This document shows, in pieces, positions 23,352 to 33,104 of a DNA stretch of 64,000 nucleotides. A model generated the notes under the pieces. It saw only the letters and a list, made by a program, of their open reading frames with translations, had not been told where the DNA came from and did no database searches. Source of the stretch: Dictyostelium firmibasis (Eukaryota; Evosea; Eumycetozoa; Dictyosteliales; Dictyosteliaceae). Each line of letters begins with the position of its first letter. Positions within the stretch are counted from its first letter, which is position 1. The DNA lies in assembly GCA_036169595.1 (NCBI GenBank), contig CM069765.1, forward strand, positions 5,582,501 through 5,646,500, read 5' to 3'. The position numbers were made by a program, and so were the translations under genes.

Positions 23352-23433
23352 GATGAAACAGAGATGGAAGATTGGGATGAGGAACTATTTGATCAAATAG
23401 TTCCTCATCCCAATCTTCTATCTCTGTTTCATC
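23352..23433. repeat. 82-bp near-perfect palindrome
   Basis: Two 41-bp arms meet at GATC (centre 23392/23393) with no spacer; the only mismatch seen is GATGG against GATAG. Each arm, read outside-in, encodes an acidic peptide: left on + DETEMEDWDEELFD, right on - DETEIEDWDEELFD. It is thus an inverted duplication of the same coding-like segment. The surrounding reading is lost on both sides. Confidence 0.93.
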
Positions 23434-24008
23434 GTCTTCGTCTTCGTAGACATCCTGGTCATCGTATGGATTGTTTTAGTTTTGATTATTATTATTTTGA
23501 TTTTGATTTTCATATTGGTTTTTGAGAAAATTGATCAATTTGTAAATAGTTAGGAAGATCCCAATTATTCATATGATAATGATGATGATGCACCACCCAT
23601 TAATACATTTTTGCATCGTCAAATATTGAATTCACAAATCTATTTGATTTAAATAATACCAATACTACTTCTACTACCTCTTCATCACCATTGAATACAC
23701 CTGCTTCTTTATCAAGATCATCCAATACCACTACCACTGCACTGCTACTGCTACTGCTACTGCTACTGCTACTGCTACTGCTACTGCTACTGCTACTGCT
23801 ACTGCTACATCTTCTTCATCACCACAATCTAATACACCTGCTTCTTCATAACAATCATCTAATAAACCTGCTTCTTCATCCAATACCACTGCTACTTCTA
23901 CTACCTATTCTTTATCACCACAATCTAATACACCTGCTTCTTCACAATCATATAATACTGGTACTACTTTAAGAATGTCTTCATCTGTTTATCAAAAATT
24001 TTCGTAAG
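23434..24008 (+). pseudogene. Thr/Ser/Pro-rich gene remnant with CTACTG repeats
   Basis: From about 23640 the + strand reads a low-complexity Asn/Thr/Ser/Pro protein (NTTSTTSSSPLNTPAS, later SLSPQSNTPASSQSYN) ending MSSSVYQKFS at a stop at 24005-24007. A run of (CTACTG)-like triplets at 23745-23808 and stop codons interrupt it. Minus-strand text at 23434-23620 (NNWDLPNYLQIDQFSQ, YDDQDVYEDEDDETEI) looks like a second, oppositely oriented fragment. No function recognised; a broken host gene is the best reading. Confidence 0.45.
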
Positions 24009-24109
24009 ATCATATTGGCCTGCAACCATTATGGGATACAGATGATCATCTATGAAGAAATAGAATATATATTAAAAATTAAGTAGGTATGGATTTTTTT
24101 AAAAAAAAG

Positions 24110-24235
24110 AAATACATTATATTAATGTATATAACTTGTAGATTGACCTATTTTAAAATTTATTTCAATATTGTTTATTTTAAAATTTTAATATAGGTTA
24201 ATCTACAAGTTGTATATACATTAATATAAATGTAT
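24110..24235. repeat. Imperfect inverted repeat, arms about 50 bp
   Basis: ATATTAATGTATATAACTTG followed by TAGATTGACCTATTTTAAAAT (left arm, 24110-24165) is mirrored by the right arm 24181-24235 with a few indels and a loop of about 15-20 bp. It would fold as one long hairpin. No terminal target-site duplication is obvious. Confidence 0.8.
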
Positions 24236-24993
24236 TTTAAAATGAACTAAGGCACCATGTAAAATATAATCTATATAGTTATTATATTATATATATTGTT
24301 ATTATTTGTATAGTTTTAAAAAAATGAAATGAAAAAAAAAATAAAAAAATAAAAAAATAAAAAAAAATAAAAAAAAATTCAAGAAATTATTTCAAAAAAA
24401 TTTGAGAGTGTGGAAGGGGGTGAGATCTATTAAATCTTTTTTAGTGAAGCGATGGAAATCAAAAAACTTTACTACATATGTTCTGTGCACTCAGTTGCCA
24501 AATGAAAAAACTATAAACTATTATTATTTGAATTCTTTTTTATGAATCTTGTAGATATCTTTCATCTTCTTCTACCTCTATTTAATTTTAATTTAAACAT
24601 AGTTATCTACAAATAGAAATAAAAACCGCAAAATAAAAAATTAGATAAAAGTTCTTATTACTGGTAAAAAATCGATATTTTTAATTTAATTTTAAAAATT
24701 TATAAAAAAAAGAAAAAAAAAAAAAATATAAAAAAATAAAATAAAAACTGTGATCCTTTTTTTATTTTTTTTTATTGTTTGCTCAAAATTCTCTGGTATA
24801 ACAGTTACTAATCTATCGACCTTGTTCATTTATTTAATTTGTACTTTGTGTTAGAAATTTAAAAACTTTGAAATCAATATAATCCTTTATCGTTTTAAAT
24901 TATTGTTTTACAATCTTTAAATGTCTCTCCATCTCTGCTTAATCTTTTAATTTTCTACCCATTATCTCTAGTCTATCCCTTTTGTATAATTTC
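24236..24993. other. Intergenic spacer
   Basis: AT-rich with a few less biased stretches (24410-24490, 24780-24850). No frame, RNA fold or known repeat recognised. Confidence 0.5.
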
Positions 24994-25153
24994 TTATAAG
25001 TCTTCCCAATTCCTTTCACAATAATCAAATTGTTGTTGTATTTTTGTCTCAAAATTAATAATATTATTGTGTTTGACACCATTTTTATTATCATCAACTT
25101 GATTATTATTGTCTAACATTTTAGATGTTTTACTATCTTGGTTATCTTCTCTA
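24994..25153 (-). pseudogene. Orphan C-terminal exon-like ORF
   Basis: After a typical acceptor (TTTTTTTAG) the minus strand reads about 50 residues of ordinary Dictyostelium-like protein: SKTSKMLDNNNQVDDNKNGV, then IINFETKIQQQFDYCERN and WEDL-stop. No matching upstream exon was found in the next 1 kb. It is either a last exon whose gene is gone or a very small gene. Not recognised. Confidence 0.35.
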
Positions 25154-26115
25154 AAAAAATATATATATTTTATATAAAATATTTTGAAAAAAAAAATTAA
25201 AAATAAAAAAAACAAATAAATATATAAATAAATAAATAAAATGAAAAAAAAAAAAAATAAAAAAAAAAAGTGGTGGGTTTTTTAACAAAAACAAAAAAAT
25301 TAGTTTTAGAAATATTTTTTTTATTTTTTTTTTTTTATATAATTTTAATATTAATTATTTTTTTTTGATAATTTAAATTTTATTAAATCTGTGACAAAAA
25401 ATATAAATACCATAAATAAAAAAAAAATTCAGAGTCCTATAAAAATGCAAAACTAATAAATTACTGTTAAAAAATATTATTTAACAAACCTACCTAATAA
25501 GGTATAGATCTCATATCTAATTTTGAGCAAAAAATTTATTTTTTTCTTTTTTAAAAGTAGTGGAGGTTTTAATGTTTATTTTTTTTTAATAATTTTTTTT
25601 TTTTTTTTTTTTTTTTGTTTGTTAAAATGATAAATTGAGCTTAATAGATTCATAATTTATGAATTTTTAAAGTTCTTGTGTATCAATTGGGTGGATAAAA
25701 ATTACCAATTTTCAGACTTTTTTTTTTAGAAATCTAATAAAAACCTAAGTTCAAAGAACAGTTTATTTAAACTTTTTATATTAAAAGATTAAAAAAAAAA
25801 AAAAAAAAAAAAATTGACAAACTTTAACAAACCAATGGGTCGCTTTTCTTTTAACCATACAGAACAGAGGTATTGAAGAAACAGAGTTGATTATAAATTA
25901 ATCAAAAAAGGAATTTCAAAGATTTTAAACAAAGTTGTTAATGGAATCCAATATTCAAATTTATTGGTTGAAATATAGACTGGTTAACCTTGCGAGGATG
26001 TAATATATAATGGAAATAAAAATTTTAATATAATTCATCATTTCAAAAAATTTATAAAATTTTATCATTCTCAATAAATGCGGGTGACCGTTTTAAATTT
26101 TATTTTATTTTAATT

Positions 26116-26150
<35 letters not shown>

Positions 26151-26234
26151 GAAACCCGAGTTCTGATATTGATAATCGGTTCAATACCCTTATGTCTTAC
26201 AGGTATTGCTGACTCCCACCCACGCATACCCTTT
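25154..26234. other. Spacer before FNIP gene 4
   Basis: 25154-25855 is AT-rich with no call. 25870-26234 is the common FNIP 3' flank, with TTATTGGTTGAAATATAGAC, TGATAATCGGTTCAATACC and CTCCCACCCACGCATACCC, nearly identical to the flanks of genes 2, 3, 5 and 6. Confidence 0.65.
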
Positions 26235-28343
26235 TCAAGTATTCTTGAAGGGAACACCAAATGTTAATGCTTTAACACTTGATGGTATTAATCCTGCTAA
26301 TAATACTCGATTATAATTATAACCAAATGTTAATGATTCAACACTTGATGGTATTGAATCTGCTAATAATTCTTGTTTAAAACTACCACCAAATGTTAAT
26401 AATTTAACACTTGATGGTATTGATCCTGCTGATAATACTTGATTAAAATAATAACCAAATGTTAATGATTTAACACTTGATGGTATTGATCCTACTGATA
26501 ATACTTGATTAAAATAATAACCAAATGTTAATGATTTAACACTTGATGGTATTGATCCTGCTGATAATACTTGATTAAAATTACAACCAAATGTTAATGA
26601 TTCGGCACTTGATGGTATTGATCCTGCTGATAATACTTGATTAAAACAATAACCAAATGTTAATGATTCAACACTTGATGGTATTGATCCTGCTGATAAT
26701 ACTTGATTAAAACCATAACCAAATGTCAATGATTTAACACTTGATGGTATTGAATCTGCTGATAATACTTGATTAAAACGAAAACCAAATGTTAAAGATT
26801 CAACACTTGATGGTATTGATCCTGCTGATAATACTTGATTAAAATTATAACCAAATATTAATGATTTAACACTTGATGGTATTGATCCTGCTAATAATAC
26901 TTGATTAAAATCATCACCAAATGTTAATGATTCGACACTTGATGGTATTGAATCTGCTGATAATACTTGATTAAAACGATTAAATAATAATGATTTAACA
27001 CTTGATGGTATTGATCCTGCTGATAATACTTGATTAAAACCACCAAATGTTAATGATTCAACACTTGATGGTATTAATCCTGCTGATAATACTTTATTAA
27101 AACTATAACCAAATGTTAATGATTTAACGCTTGATGGTATTGATCCTGCTGATAATACTTGATTAAAACATTTATCAAATGTTAATGATTTAACACTTGA
27201 TGGTATTGATCCTGTTGATAATACATTATTAAAACTATTACCAAATATTAATGATTTAACACTTGATGGTATTAATCCTGCTGTTAATACTTGATTAAAA
27301 TGAGAACCAAATGTTAATGATTCAACACTTGATGGTATTAATCCTGCTGATAATACTTTATTAAAACTATTACCAAATGTTAATGATTTAACACTTGATG
27401 GTATTGATCCTGCTGATAATACTTTATTAAAATTAGAACCAAATGTTAATGATTTAACACTTGATGGTATTGAATCTGCTGATAATACTTGATTAAAATT
27501 AGAACCAAATGTTAATGATTGGACACTTGATGGTATTGATCCTGCTGATAATACTTGATTAAAATAATCACCAAATGTTAATGATTCGACACTTGATGGT
27601 ATTAATCCTGCTGATAATAATTGATTAAAACTACAACCAAATGTTAATGATTTAACACTTGATGGTATTATTCCTGCTGATAGTACTTGATTAAAATTAG
27701 AACCAAATGTTAATGATTCGACACTTGATGGTATTGAATCTGCTGATAATACTTGATTAAAATTTTCACCAAATGTTAATGATTTAACACTTGATGGTAT
27801 TATTCCTGCTGATAATACTTGATTAAAATCCTTACAAAATGTTAATGATTCGACACTTGATGGTATTGATCCTGCTGATAATACTTGATTAAAATTAGAA
27901 CCAAATATTAATGATTTAACACTTGATGGTATTAACCCTGCTGATAATACTTGATTAAAACAATAACCAAATGTTAATGATTTAACACTTGATGGTATTG
28001 ATCCTGCTGATAATACTTGATTAAAACAAAAACCAAATATTAATGATTCGACACTTGATGGTATTAATCCTGCTGATAATACTTGATTAAAATGAAAACG
28101 AAATTTTAATGATTTAACACTTGATGGAATATCACCTAAATAAATATCATCAACTGAATTGTAATATAAATCTTTTATATAATCTCTAAAATTTGAATCT
28201 AATAAGTGTTGTCTTTTTAATATAATAACTTGGAAATACCTATTTAAATAATTAAGTTGTTGTAAAATAATATTTTTTATAACAGTATTTCTCCATATTC
28301 TAAAAAGAAATATATCCCCTCCATTATTTGTTTTGGCTTCCAT
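26235..28343 (-). CDS. FNIP-repeat protein 4
   Basis: 702 residues: MEAKTNNGGDIFLFRIWRN module, then about 28 FNIP repeats. Diresidues include FH, FC, YC, SN, KD, EN, SN, CS, DY, NS, SH, KC, DD, YN, FR, YG, YY and GS. Two adjacent repeats are one or two residues short (FGGFNQ, FNRFNQ). It ends VPFKNT inside the shared flank. The N-terminal module (ILQQLNYLNRYFQ, KRQHLLDSNFRDY) is closest to that of protein 5. Confidence 0.92.
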   Translation of the reverse strand: MEAKTNNGGDIFLFRIWRNTVIKNIILQQLNYLNRYFQVIILKRQHLLDSNFRDYIKDLYYNSVDDIYLGDIPSSVKSLKFRFHFNQVLSAGLIPSSVESLIFGFCFNQVLSAGSIPSSVKSLTFGYCFNQVLSAGLIPSSVKSLIFGSNFNQVLSAGSIPSSVESLTFCKDFNQVLSAGIIPSSVKSLTFGENFNQVLSADSIPSSVESLTFGSNFNQVLSAGIIPSSVKSLTFGCSFNQLLSAGLIPSSVESLTFGDYFNQVLSAGSIPSSVQSLTFGSNFNQVLSADSIPSSVKSLTFGSNFNKVLSAGSIPSSVKSLTFGNSFNKVLSAGLIPSSVESLTFGSHFNQVLTAGLIPSSVKSLIFGNSFNNVLSTGSIPSSVKSLTFDKCFNQVLSAGSIPSSVKSLTFGYSFNKVLSAGLIPSSVESLTFGGFNQVLSAGSIPSSVKSLLFNRFNQVLSADSIPSSVESLTFGDDFNQVLLAGSIPSSVKSLIFGYNFNQVLSAGSIPSSVESLTFGFRFNQVLSADSIPSSVKSLTFGYGFNQVLSAGSIPSSVESLTFGYCFNQVLSAGSIPSSAESLTFGCNFNQVLSAGSIPSSVKSLTFGYYFNQVLSVGSIPSSVKSLTFGYYFNQVLSAGSIPSSVKLLTFGGSFKQELLADSIPSSVESLTFGYNYNRVLLAGLIPSSVKALTFGVPFKNT

Positions 28344-28932
28344 CGTATCTTTATATTTTTTAAAATTTAACGTGAAGTGGTGTTTTAAATTTGAAAAAAA
28401 TCTTTTTTCTTTATTTTTTCCTTTTTTTTAAAAATTTTTTTTTTCTATTTTATTTTTTTTTCAATTTTTTAAGTTCAGAGTTTTAAAACTCAAACACAAG
28501 TAAACTGGTGCCCTAAATTTTTTTTTGTTGGTTTTGGGTGAATAAAAGGCAAATCTTTTTCTTTTATTAACCTTTCTAAATTGAGAGAACTAGTTCCATT
28601 TTCTCTCTTTTTACTTTTTTCTCTCAGTTTTTTTTTATTTTTTTTTTATTTTCATTTATACTAAACAGGTAAAACAAAAAACACCAAATAATTTTATTTC
28701 ATCAAAGTGTTTTAAATTATTTGAAAGAGAGCTCATAAATAAACACCTTTTCAGATTATATTTTTTAAAACATTATAATATACACACAACAAATTCAAAG
28801 TGGAAAATTATGTTAAGGCAATTTTTTAAATGTGGTGTTTTTTTTTTTTTTTTTTTTCATGAAATTAAATTTTATTTTTTTTAATTTTATTTTAACATAA
28901 TTTACCTTTTACACCATAAATCTCCATTGAGG
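28344..28932. repeat. Shared FNIP upstream module, second copy
   Basis: Matches 19273-19742 over its length, including GGTTTTGGGTGAATAAAAGG, GAGAGAACTAGTTCC and AAATTCAAAGTGGAAAATTA. It leads, as there, straight into C2H2 zinc-finger sequence. The pair therefore belongs to one duplication unit. Confidence 0.7.
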
Positions 28933-29171
28933 ATGACAAAAAAACATAAATGTGAACATTTGGGGTGTACAAAACAGTATGAAAATAAGTACTTGACTAA
29001 TCATGAGAGTAAACCCCATGATTGAGCTCCTTCGTTGGATTGTCGGTTTGGAAAACACAAAGCACAAAAGAAATATATTTGCGAAGTATGTCGAGAATCA
29101 AAGGCTTCAAAACAAAGATTGGAAACACACAAAAGCAGATATCACAAAGAAAAACCAGCTATAACATCAAT
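28933..29171 (+). pseudogene. Two-finger C2H2 protein remnant
   Basis: The frame from ATG 28933 reads MTKKHKCEHLGCTKQYENK..H.....H as finger one (C-x4-C-x12-H-x5-H). Finger two is CEVCRESKASKQRLETHKSRYH. A TGA at 29023-29025, codon 31, lies between the fingers. After TSI the sequence switches into the FNIP 3' flank of gene 5. It is a host zinc-finger gene caught in the segmental duplication and cut at its 3' end. The copy at 19743 keeps the missing C-terminal part. Confidence 0.7.
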
Positions 29172-29183
29172 TTTATTTTAATT

Positions 29184-29218
<35 letters not shown>

Positions 29219-29398
29219 GAAACCCGAGTTCTGATATTGATAATCGGTTCAATACCATTATGTCTTACTGGTATTGCTGACTCCCATGCACGCATTCCCT
29301 TTTCAAGTATTCAAAGAAGTGGAGGGAACACCAAATATGGAGGGAACATCAAATTTTAATGATTTAACACTTGATGGTATTGATCCTGCTGATAATAC
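29172..29398. other. FNIP 3' flank and a stranded last repeat
   Basis: Carries the common 3' flank (29219-29330). 29340-29398 still encodes one more FNIP repeat on the minus strand beyond the stop of gene 5, showing that gene 5 was shortened by a small deletion that created its TGA. Confidence 0.65.
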
Positions 29399-31498
29399 TC
29401 AATAACCAAATGTTAATAATTTAACACTTGATGGTATTGATCCTACTGATAATACTTGATCAAAATAAAAACCAAATGTTAATGATTCGACACTTGATGG
29501 TATTGATCCTGTTGATAATATTTGATTAAAATCAAAACCAAATGTTAATGATTTAACACTTGATGGTATTGATCCTGCTGATAATACTTGATTAAATTTA
29601 TGACCAAATGTTAATGATTTAACACTTGATGGTATTGATCCTGCTGATAATACTTGATTAAATTTATAACCAAATGTTAATGATTCGACACTTAGTGGTA
29701 GTGATCCTGCTGATAATACTTGATTAAAACTTTCACCAAATGTTAATGATTTAACACTTGGTGGTATTAATCCTGCTGATAATACTTGATTAAAATTACA
29801 ACCAAATGTTAATGATTTAACACTTGATGGTATTGATCCAGCAGATAATACTTGATTAAAATAATCACCAAATGTTAATGATTTAACACTTGATGGTATT
29901 GATCCTACTGATAATACTTGATTAAAATGATAACCAAATGTTAATGATTCGACACTTGATGGTATTGAATCTGCTGATAATACTTGATTATAATAAAAAC
30001 CAAATGTTAATGATTTAATACTTGATGGTATTGAATCTGATAATACTTGATTAAAATTATTACCAAATATTAATGATTTAACACTTGATGGTATTGAATC
30101 TGCTAATAATACTTGATTAAAATTATTACCAAATGTTAATGATTTAACACTTGATGGTATTGATCCTGCCGATAATACTTGATTAAAATCATCACCAAAT
30201 GTTAATGATTCGACACTTGATGGTATTGAATCTGCTGATAATACTTGATTAAAACATTCACCAAATATTAATGATTTAACACTTGATGGTATTGATCCTA
30301 CTGATAGTACTTGATTAAAATTACAACCAAATGTTAATGATTCGACACTTGATGGTATTAATCCTGCTGATAATACTTGATTAAAATAATAACCAAATGT
30401 TAATGATTTAACACTTGATGGTATTGATCCTGCTGATAATACTTGATTAAAACGAGAACCATGGAAAGTTAATGATTCGACACTTGATGGTATTATTCCT
30501 GCTGATAATACTTGATTAAAACGAGAACCAAATGTTAATGATTTAACACTTGATGGTATTGATCCTGTTGATAATACTTGATCAAAGTCAGTACCAAATG
30601 TTAATGATTTAACACTTGATGGTATTGATCCTGCTGATAGTACTTGATTAAAATTACAACCAAATGTTAATGATTCGACACTTGATGGTATTAATCCTGC
30701 TGATAATACTTGATTATAATAAAAACCAAATGTTAATGATTTAACACTTGATGGTATTATTCCTGCTGATAATACTTGATTAAAATTACTACCAAATGTT
30801 AATGATTCGACACTTGATGGTATTGATCCTGCTGATAGTAGTTGATTAAAATTACTACCAAATGTTAATGATTCGACACTTGATGGTATTAATCCTGCTG
30901 ATAATACTTGATTAAAATAATAACCAAATGTTAATGATTTAACACTTGATGGTATTATTCCTGCTGATAATACTTGATTAAAATTTTCACCAAATGTTAA
31001 TGATTTAACACTTGATGGTATTGATCCTGCTGATAGTACTTGATTAAAATTAAGACCAAATGTTAATGATTCGACACTTGATGGTATTGATCCTGCTGAT
31101 AATACTTGATTAAAACTATAACCAAATGTTAATGATTTAACACTTGATGGTATTGATCCTGCTGATAGTACTTGATTAAAATTATCACCAAATGTTAATG
31201 ATTTAACACTTGATGGTATTAATCCTGCTGATAATACTTGATTAAAACATTCACCAAATGTTAATGATTTAACACTTGATGGAATATCACCTAAATAAAT
31301 ATCATCAACTGAATTGTAACATAAATCTTTTATATAATCTCTAAAATTTGAATCTAATAAGTGTTGTCTTTTTAATATAATAGCTTGGAAATACCTATTT
31401 AAATAATTAAGTTGTTGTAAAATAATATTTTTTATAACAGTATTTCTCCATATTCTAAAAAGAAATATATCCCCTCCATTATTTGTTTTAGCTTCCAT
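29399..31498 (-). CDS. FNIP-repeat protein 5
   Basis: 699 residues with the MEAKTNNGGD module and about 28 FNIP repeats. Two repeats depart in length: TFHGSRFNQ has one extra residue and NQVLSDSIPSS lacks two. Diresidue order contains TD, SR, GSR, YY, CN, of which TD-GSR-YY-CN recurs in protein 6, and ES, YK near the end as in proteins 2 and 6. The stop falls in FGY; sequence beyond still resembles a repeat. Confidence 0.92.
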   Translation of the reverse strand: MEAKTNNGGDIFLFRIWRNTVIKNIILQQLNYLNRYFQAIILKRQHLLDSNFRDYIKDLCYNSVDDIYLGDIPSSVKSLTFGECFNQVLSAGLIPSSVKSLTFGDNFNQVLSAGSIPSSVKSLTFGYSFNQVLSAGSIPSSVESLTFGLNFNQVLSAGSIPSSVKSLTFGENFNQVLSAGIIPSSVKSLTFGYYFNQVLSAGLIPSSVESLTFGSNFNQLLSAGSIPSSVESLTFGSNFNQVLSAGIIPSSVKSLTFGFYYNQVLSAGLIPSSVESLTFGCNFNQVLSAGSIPSSVKSLTFGTDFDQVLSTGSIPSSVKSLTFGSRFNQVLSAGIIPSSVESLTFHGSRFNQVLSAGSIPSSVKSLTFGYYFNQVLSAGLIPSSVESLTFGCNFNQVLSVGSIPSSVKSLIFGECFNQVLSADSIPSSVESLTFGDDFNQVLSAGSIPSSVKSLTFGNNFNQVLLADSIPSSVKSLIFGNNFNQVLSDSIPSSIKSLTFGFYYNQVLSADSIPSSVESLTFGYHFNQVLSVGSIPSSVKSLTFGDYFNQVLSAGSIPSSVKSLTFGCNFNQVLSAGLIPPSVKSLTFGESFNQVLSAGSLPLSVESLTFGYKFNQVLSAGSIPSSVKSLTFGHKFNQVLSAGSIPSSVKSLTFGFDFNQILSTGSIPSSVESLTFGFYFDQVLSVGSIPSSVKLLTFGY

Positions 31499-31675
31499 CG
31501 TATCTTTATATTTTTTTAAAATTTAATGTGAAGTGGTGTTTGAAATTTGAAAAAAAACTTTTTTCTAGATTTTTTCCTTTTTTTTAAAAATTTTTTTTTT
31601 CTATTTTATTTTTTTTTAATTTTTTAATTTAGGGTAACTTTATCTGTTGGAGGGAGATTTTAATTTAGGGTAAGT
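31499..31675. repeat. FNIP leader and a short direct repeat
   Basis: Starts with the FNIP upstream module. At 31631-31700 a 30-bp phrase around GGAGGGAGATTT is present twice. Confidence 0.5.
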
Positions 31676-31891
31676 TTAACTGTTGGAGGGAGATTTCAAA
31701 AAAATTGCAACATACTCTTTATTAAATCCTTGAATGTTGTTTCTTTGACAAATATCACAAGAAGCAATACCATCAGCCACTTTTGTGTACATTCCAAGGT
31801 GGTAGTGTTGTCTTTTAATTAATTCGTAGATCTTATCTCTTCCAATGTGACCTGCTTCTTCTTCATGAATGGTTTTAAACAACATATTCAT
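31676..31891 (-). mobile_element. Integrase zinc-binding remnant of an LTR retroelement
   Basis: About 70 residues with HEEEAGHIGRDKIYELIKRQ and a CDICQRNN end form the H2C2 zinc-binding domain that precedes the integrase core in Ty3/gypsy-type elements. No core, reverse transcriptase or LTR is seen nearby, so this is an isolated, broken fossil fragment inside the FNIP block. Confidence 0.65.
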
Positions 31892-32472
31892 TAATTACTT
31901 TTTTCTAAGCACCGTGGATTTGATTTCACTATCTATATTAATTTTTTCTTCGTCAATTTTTTACGTAATCTGGATATTTTTCGTTATTGGTGTTACTTTT
32001 TAAATAACTAATAATTGTATTTATTGTTTCTTGTTTCATTTCGTGCGAAATTAAAATAAAAAAAATAAAAAAAAAAAAAAAAAAAAGTTTTCAAAATTTT
32101 TTTTTTTATTTTTTATTTTTTTAATTTTTACTTTTTAGTGTTTTTATTTCAATCTTTTTATAATAGTTTTAATATTTTATTTTTAATAATTATAAAAAAA
32201 AAAAAAAAAAATTATCAAGAGAATTTTTTCACTTCCAGTTGGCAGTAAAAAAAAAAAATTTTTTTCACTGTCTCGGGTAGTGAAATTTTTTTGAAATTTC
32301 CCTCCAACAGTAACGCAAAATGAAAAAAAGGGTGCATTGAAAATTGTTTGTGGTAATTTATTATTTTAAATGATTTGGTCAGGTGGATAGAATTGGGAGA
32401 ACTGTTGGTTTGTGTCTTGTGTCCCACCTGTTTCATCCAAAATATGTTTTATATCAACAATAAGAACCATAC
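31892..32472. other. Spacer with protein-like debris
   Basis: AT-rich, with the phrase CCCTCCAACAG repeating the motif at 31680. Some minus-strand text toward 32400-32472 looks coding (ILDETGGTQDTNQQF) but is too decayed to name. It may belong with the neighbouring retroelement fossil. Confidence 0.45.
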
Positions 32473-32705
32473 AATCCAGATTGTCCACTCTTTTCACCAT
32501 CAACGAGTCATAAACTAAATTTGAAGGAAGAGGAACTTTTGATTTTATTTAATCCGCCAATATTCTGGTATACTGGAATGCGAAAATCAGTTGGGCAAGG
32601 CTTTTCTTTTGCTTTTTTTCATCACCATTATAAGGTGAATATTTGATGATTTGGTTTTGTGAGAAAGTTGTTTGTTTCTTATAAACTGTATTTTGATAAA
32701 AACCT
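32473..32705 (-). repeat. Duplicated degenerate coding-like block
   Basis: Nearly the same 230 bp occurs at 16205-16440: GATTGTCCACTCTTTTCACC, ATCAACGAGTCATAAA, GGCAAGGCTTTTCTTTTGCT. It has higher GC and peptide-like text on the minus strand, but no single frame. Its origin (host gene or mobile element) is unknown. Confidence 0.6.
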
Positions 32706-32875
32706 TATTCCTGATGATAATACTTGATTAAAATTTCACCAAATGTTAATGATTCAACACTTAATGGCATATCACCTAAATAAATATCGTCAACTGAATT
32801 GTAATATAAATCTTTCATATAATCTCTAATATTTAAATTTAATAATGGTTGTCTTTTAAATATTATAACTTGCGA
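32706..32875 (-). pseudogene. FNIP gene fragment (start region only)
   Basis: 170 bp match the DIYLGDIP end of the FNIP N-terminal module and part of the first repeat (DIPLSVESLTFGEI-like reading). It lacks the ATG and the rest of the array. It is a seventh, nearly deleted, FNIP unit between genes 5 and 6. Confidence 0.75.
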
Positions 32876-33104
32876 GAATTTAATTTACAATTTAAATAAA
32901 AATTTCTATATAATTCATCATTTTATTAAATTTATAAAATTTTATCATTCTCAATAAATGTGGGTGACCCTTTTAAATTTTATTTTAATTTAATTTTTGT
33001 ATTTTTTTTTTTTTTTTTTTTGAAATCCGAGATCTGATATTGATAATCGGTTCAATACCATTAGGTATTACGGTATTGCTGACTCCCACCCACGCATTCC
33101 CTTT
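32876..33104. other. Common FNIP 3' flank before gene 6
   Basis: Contains TTATCATTCTCAATAAATGT, GATATTGATAATCGGTTCAA and CTCCCACCCACGCATTCCC, as downstream of genes 2-5. Confidence 0.6.
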
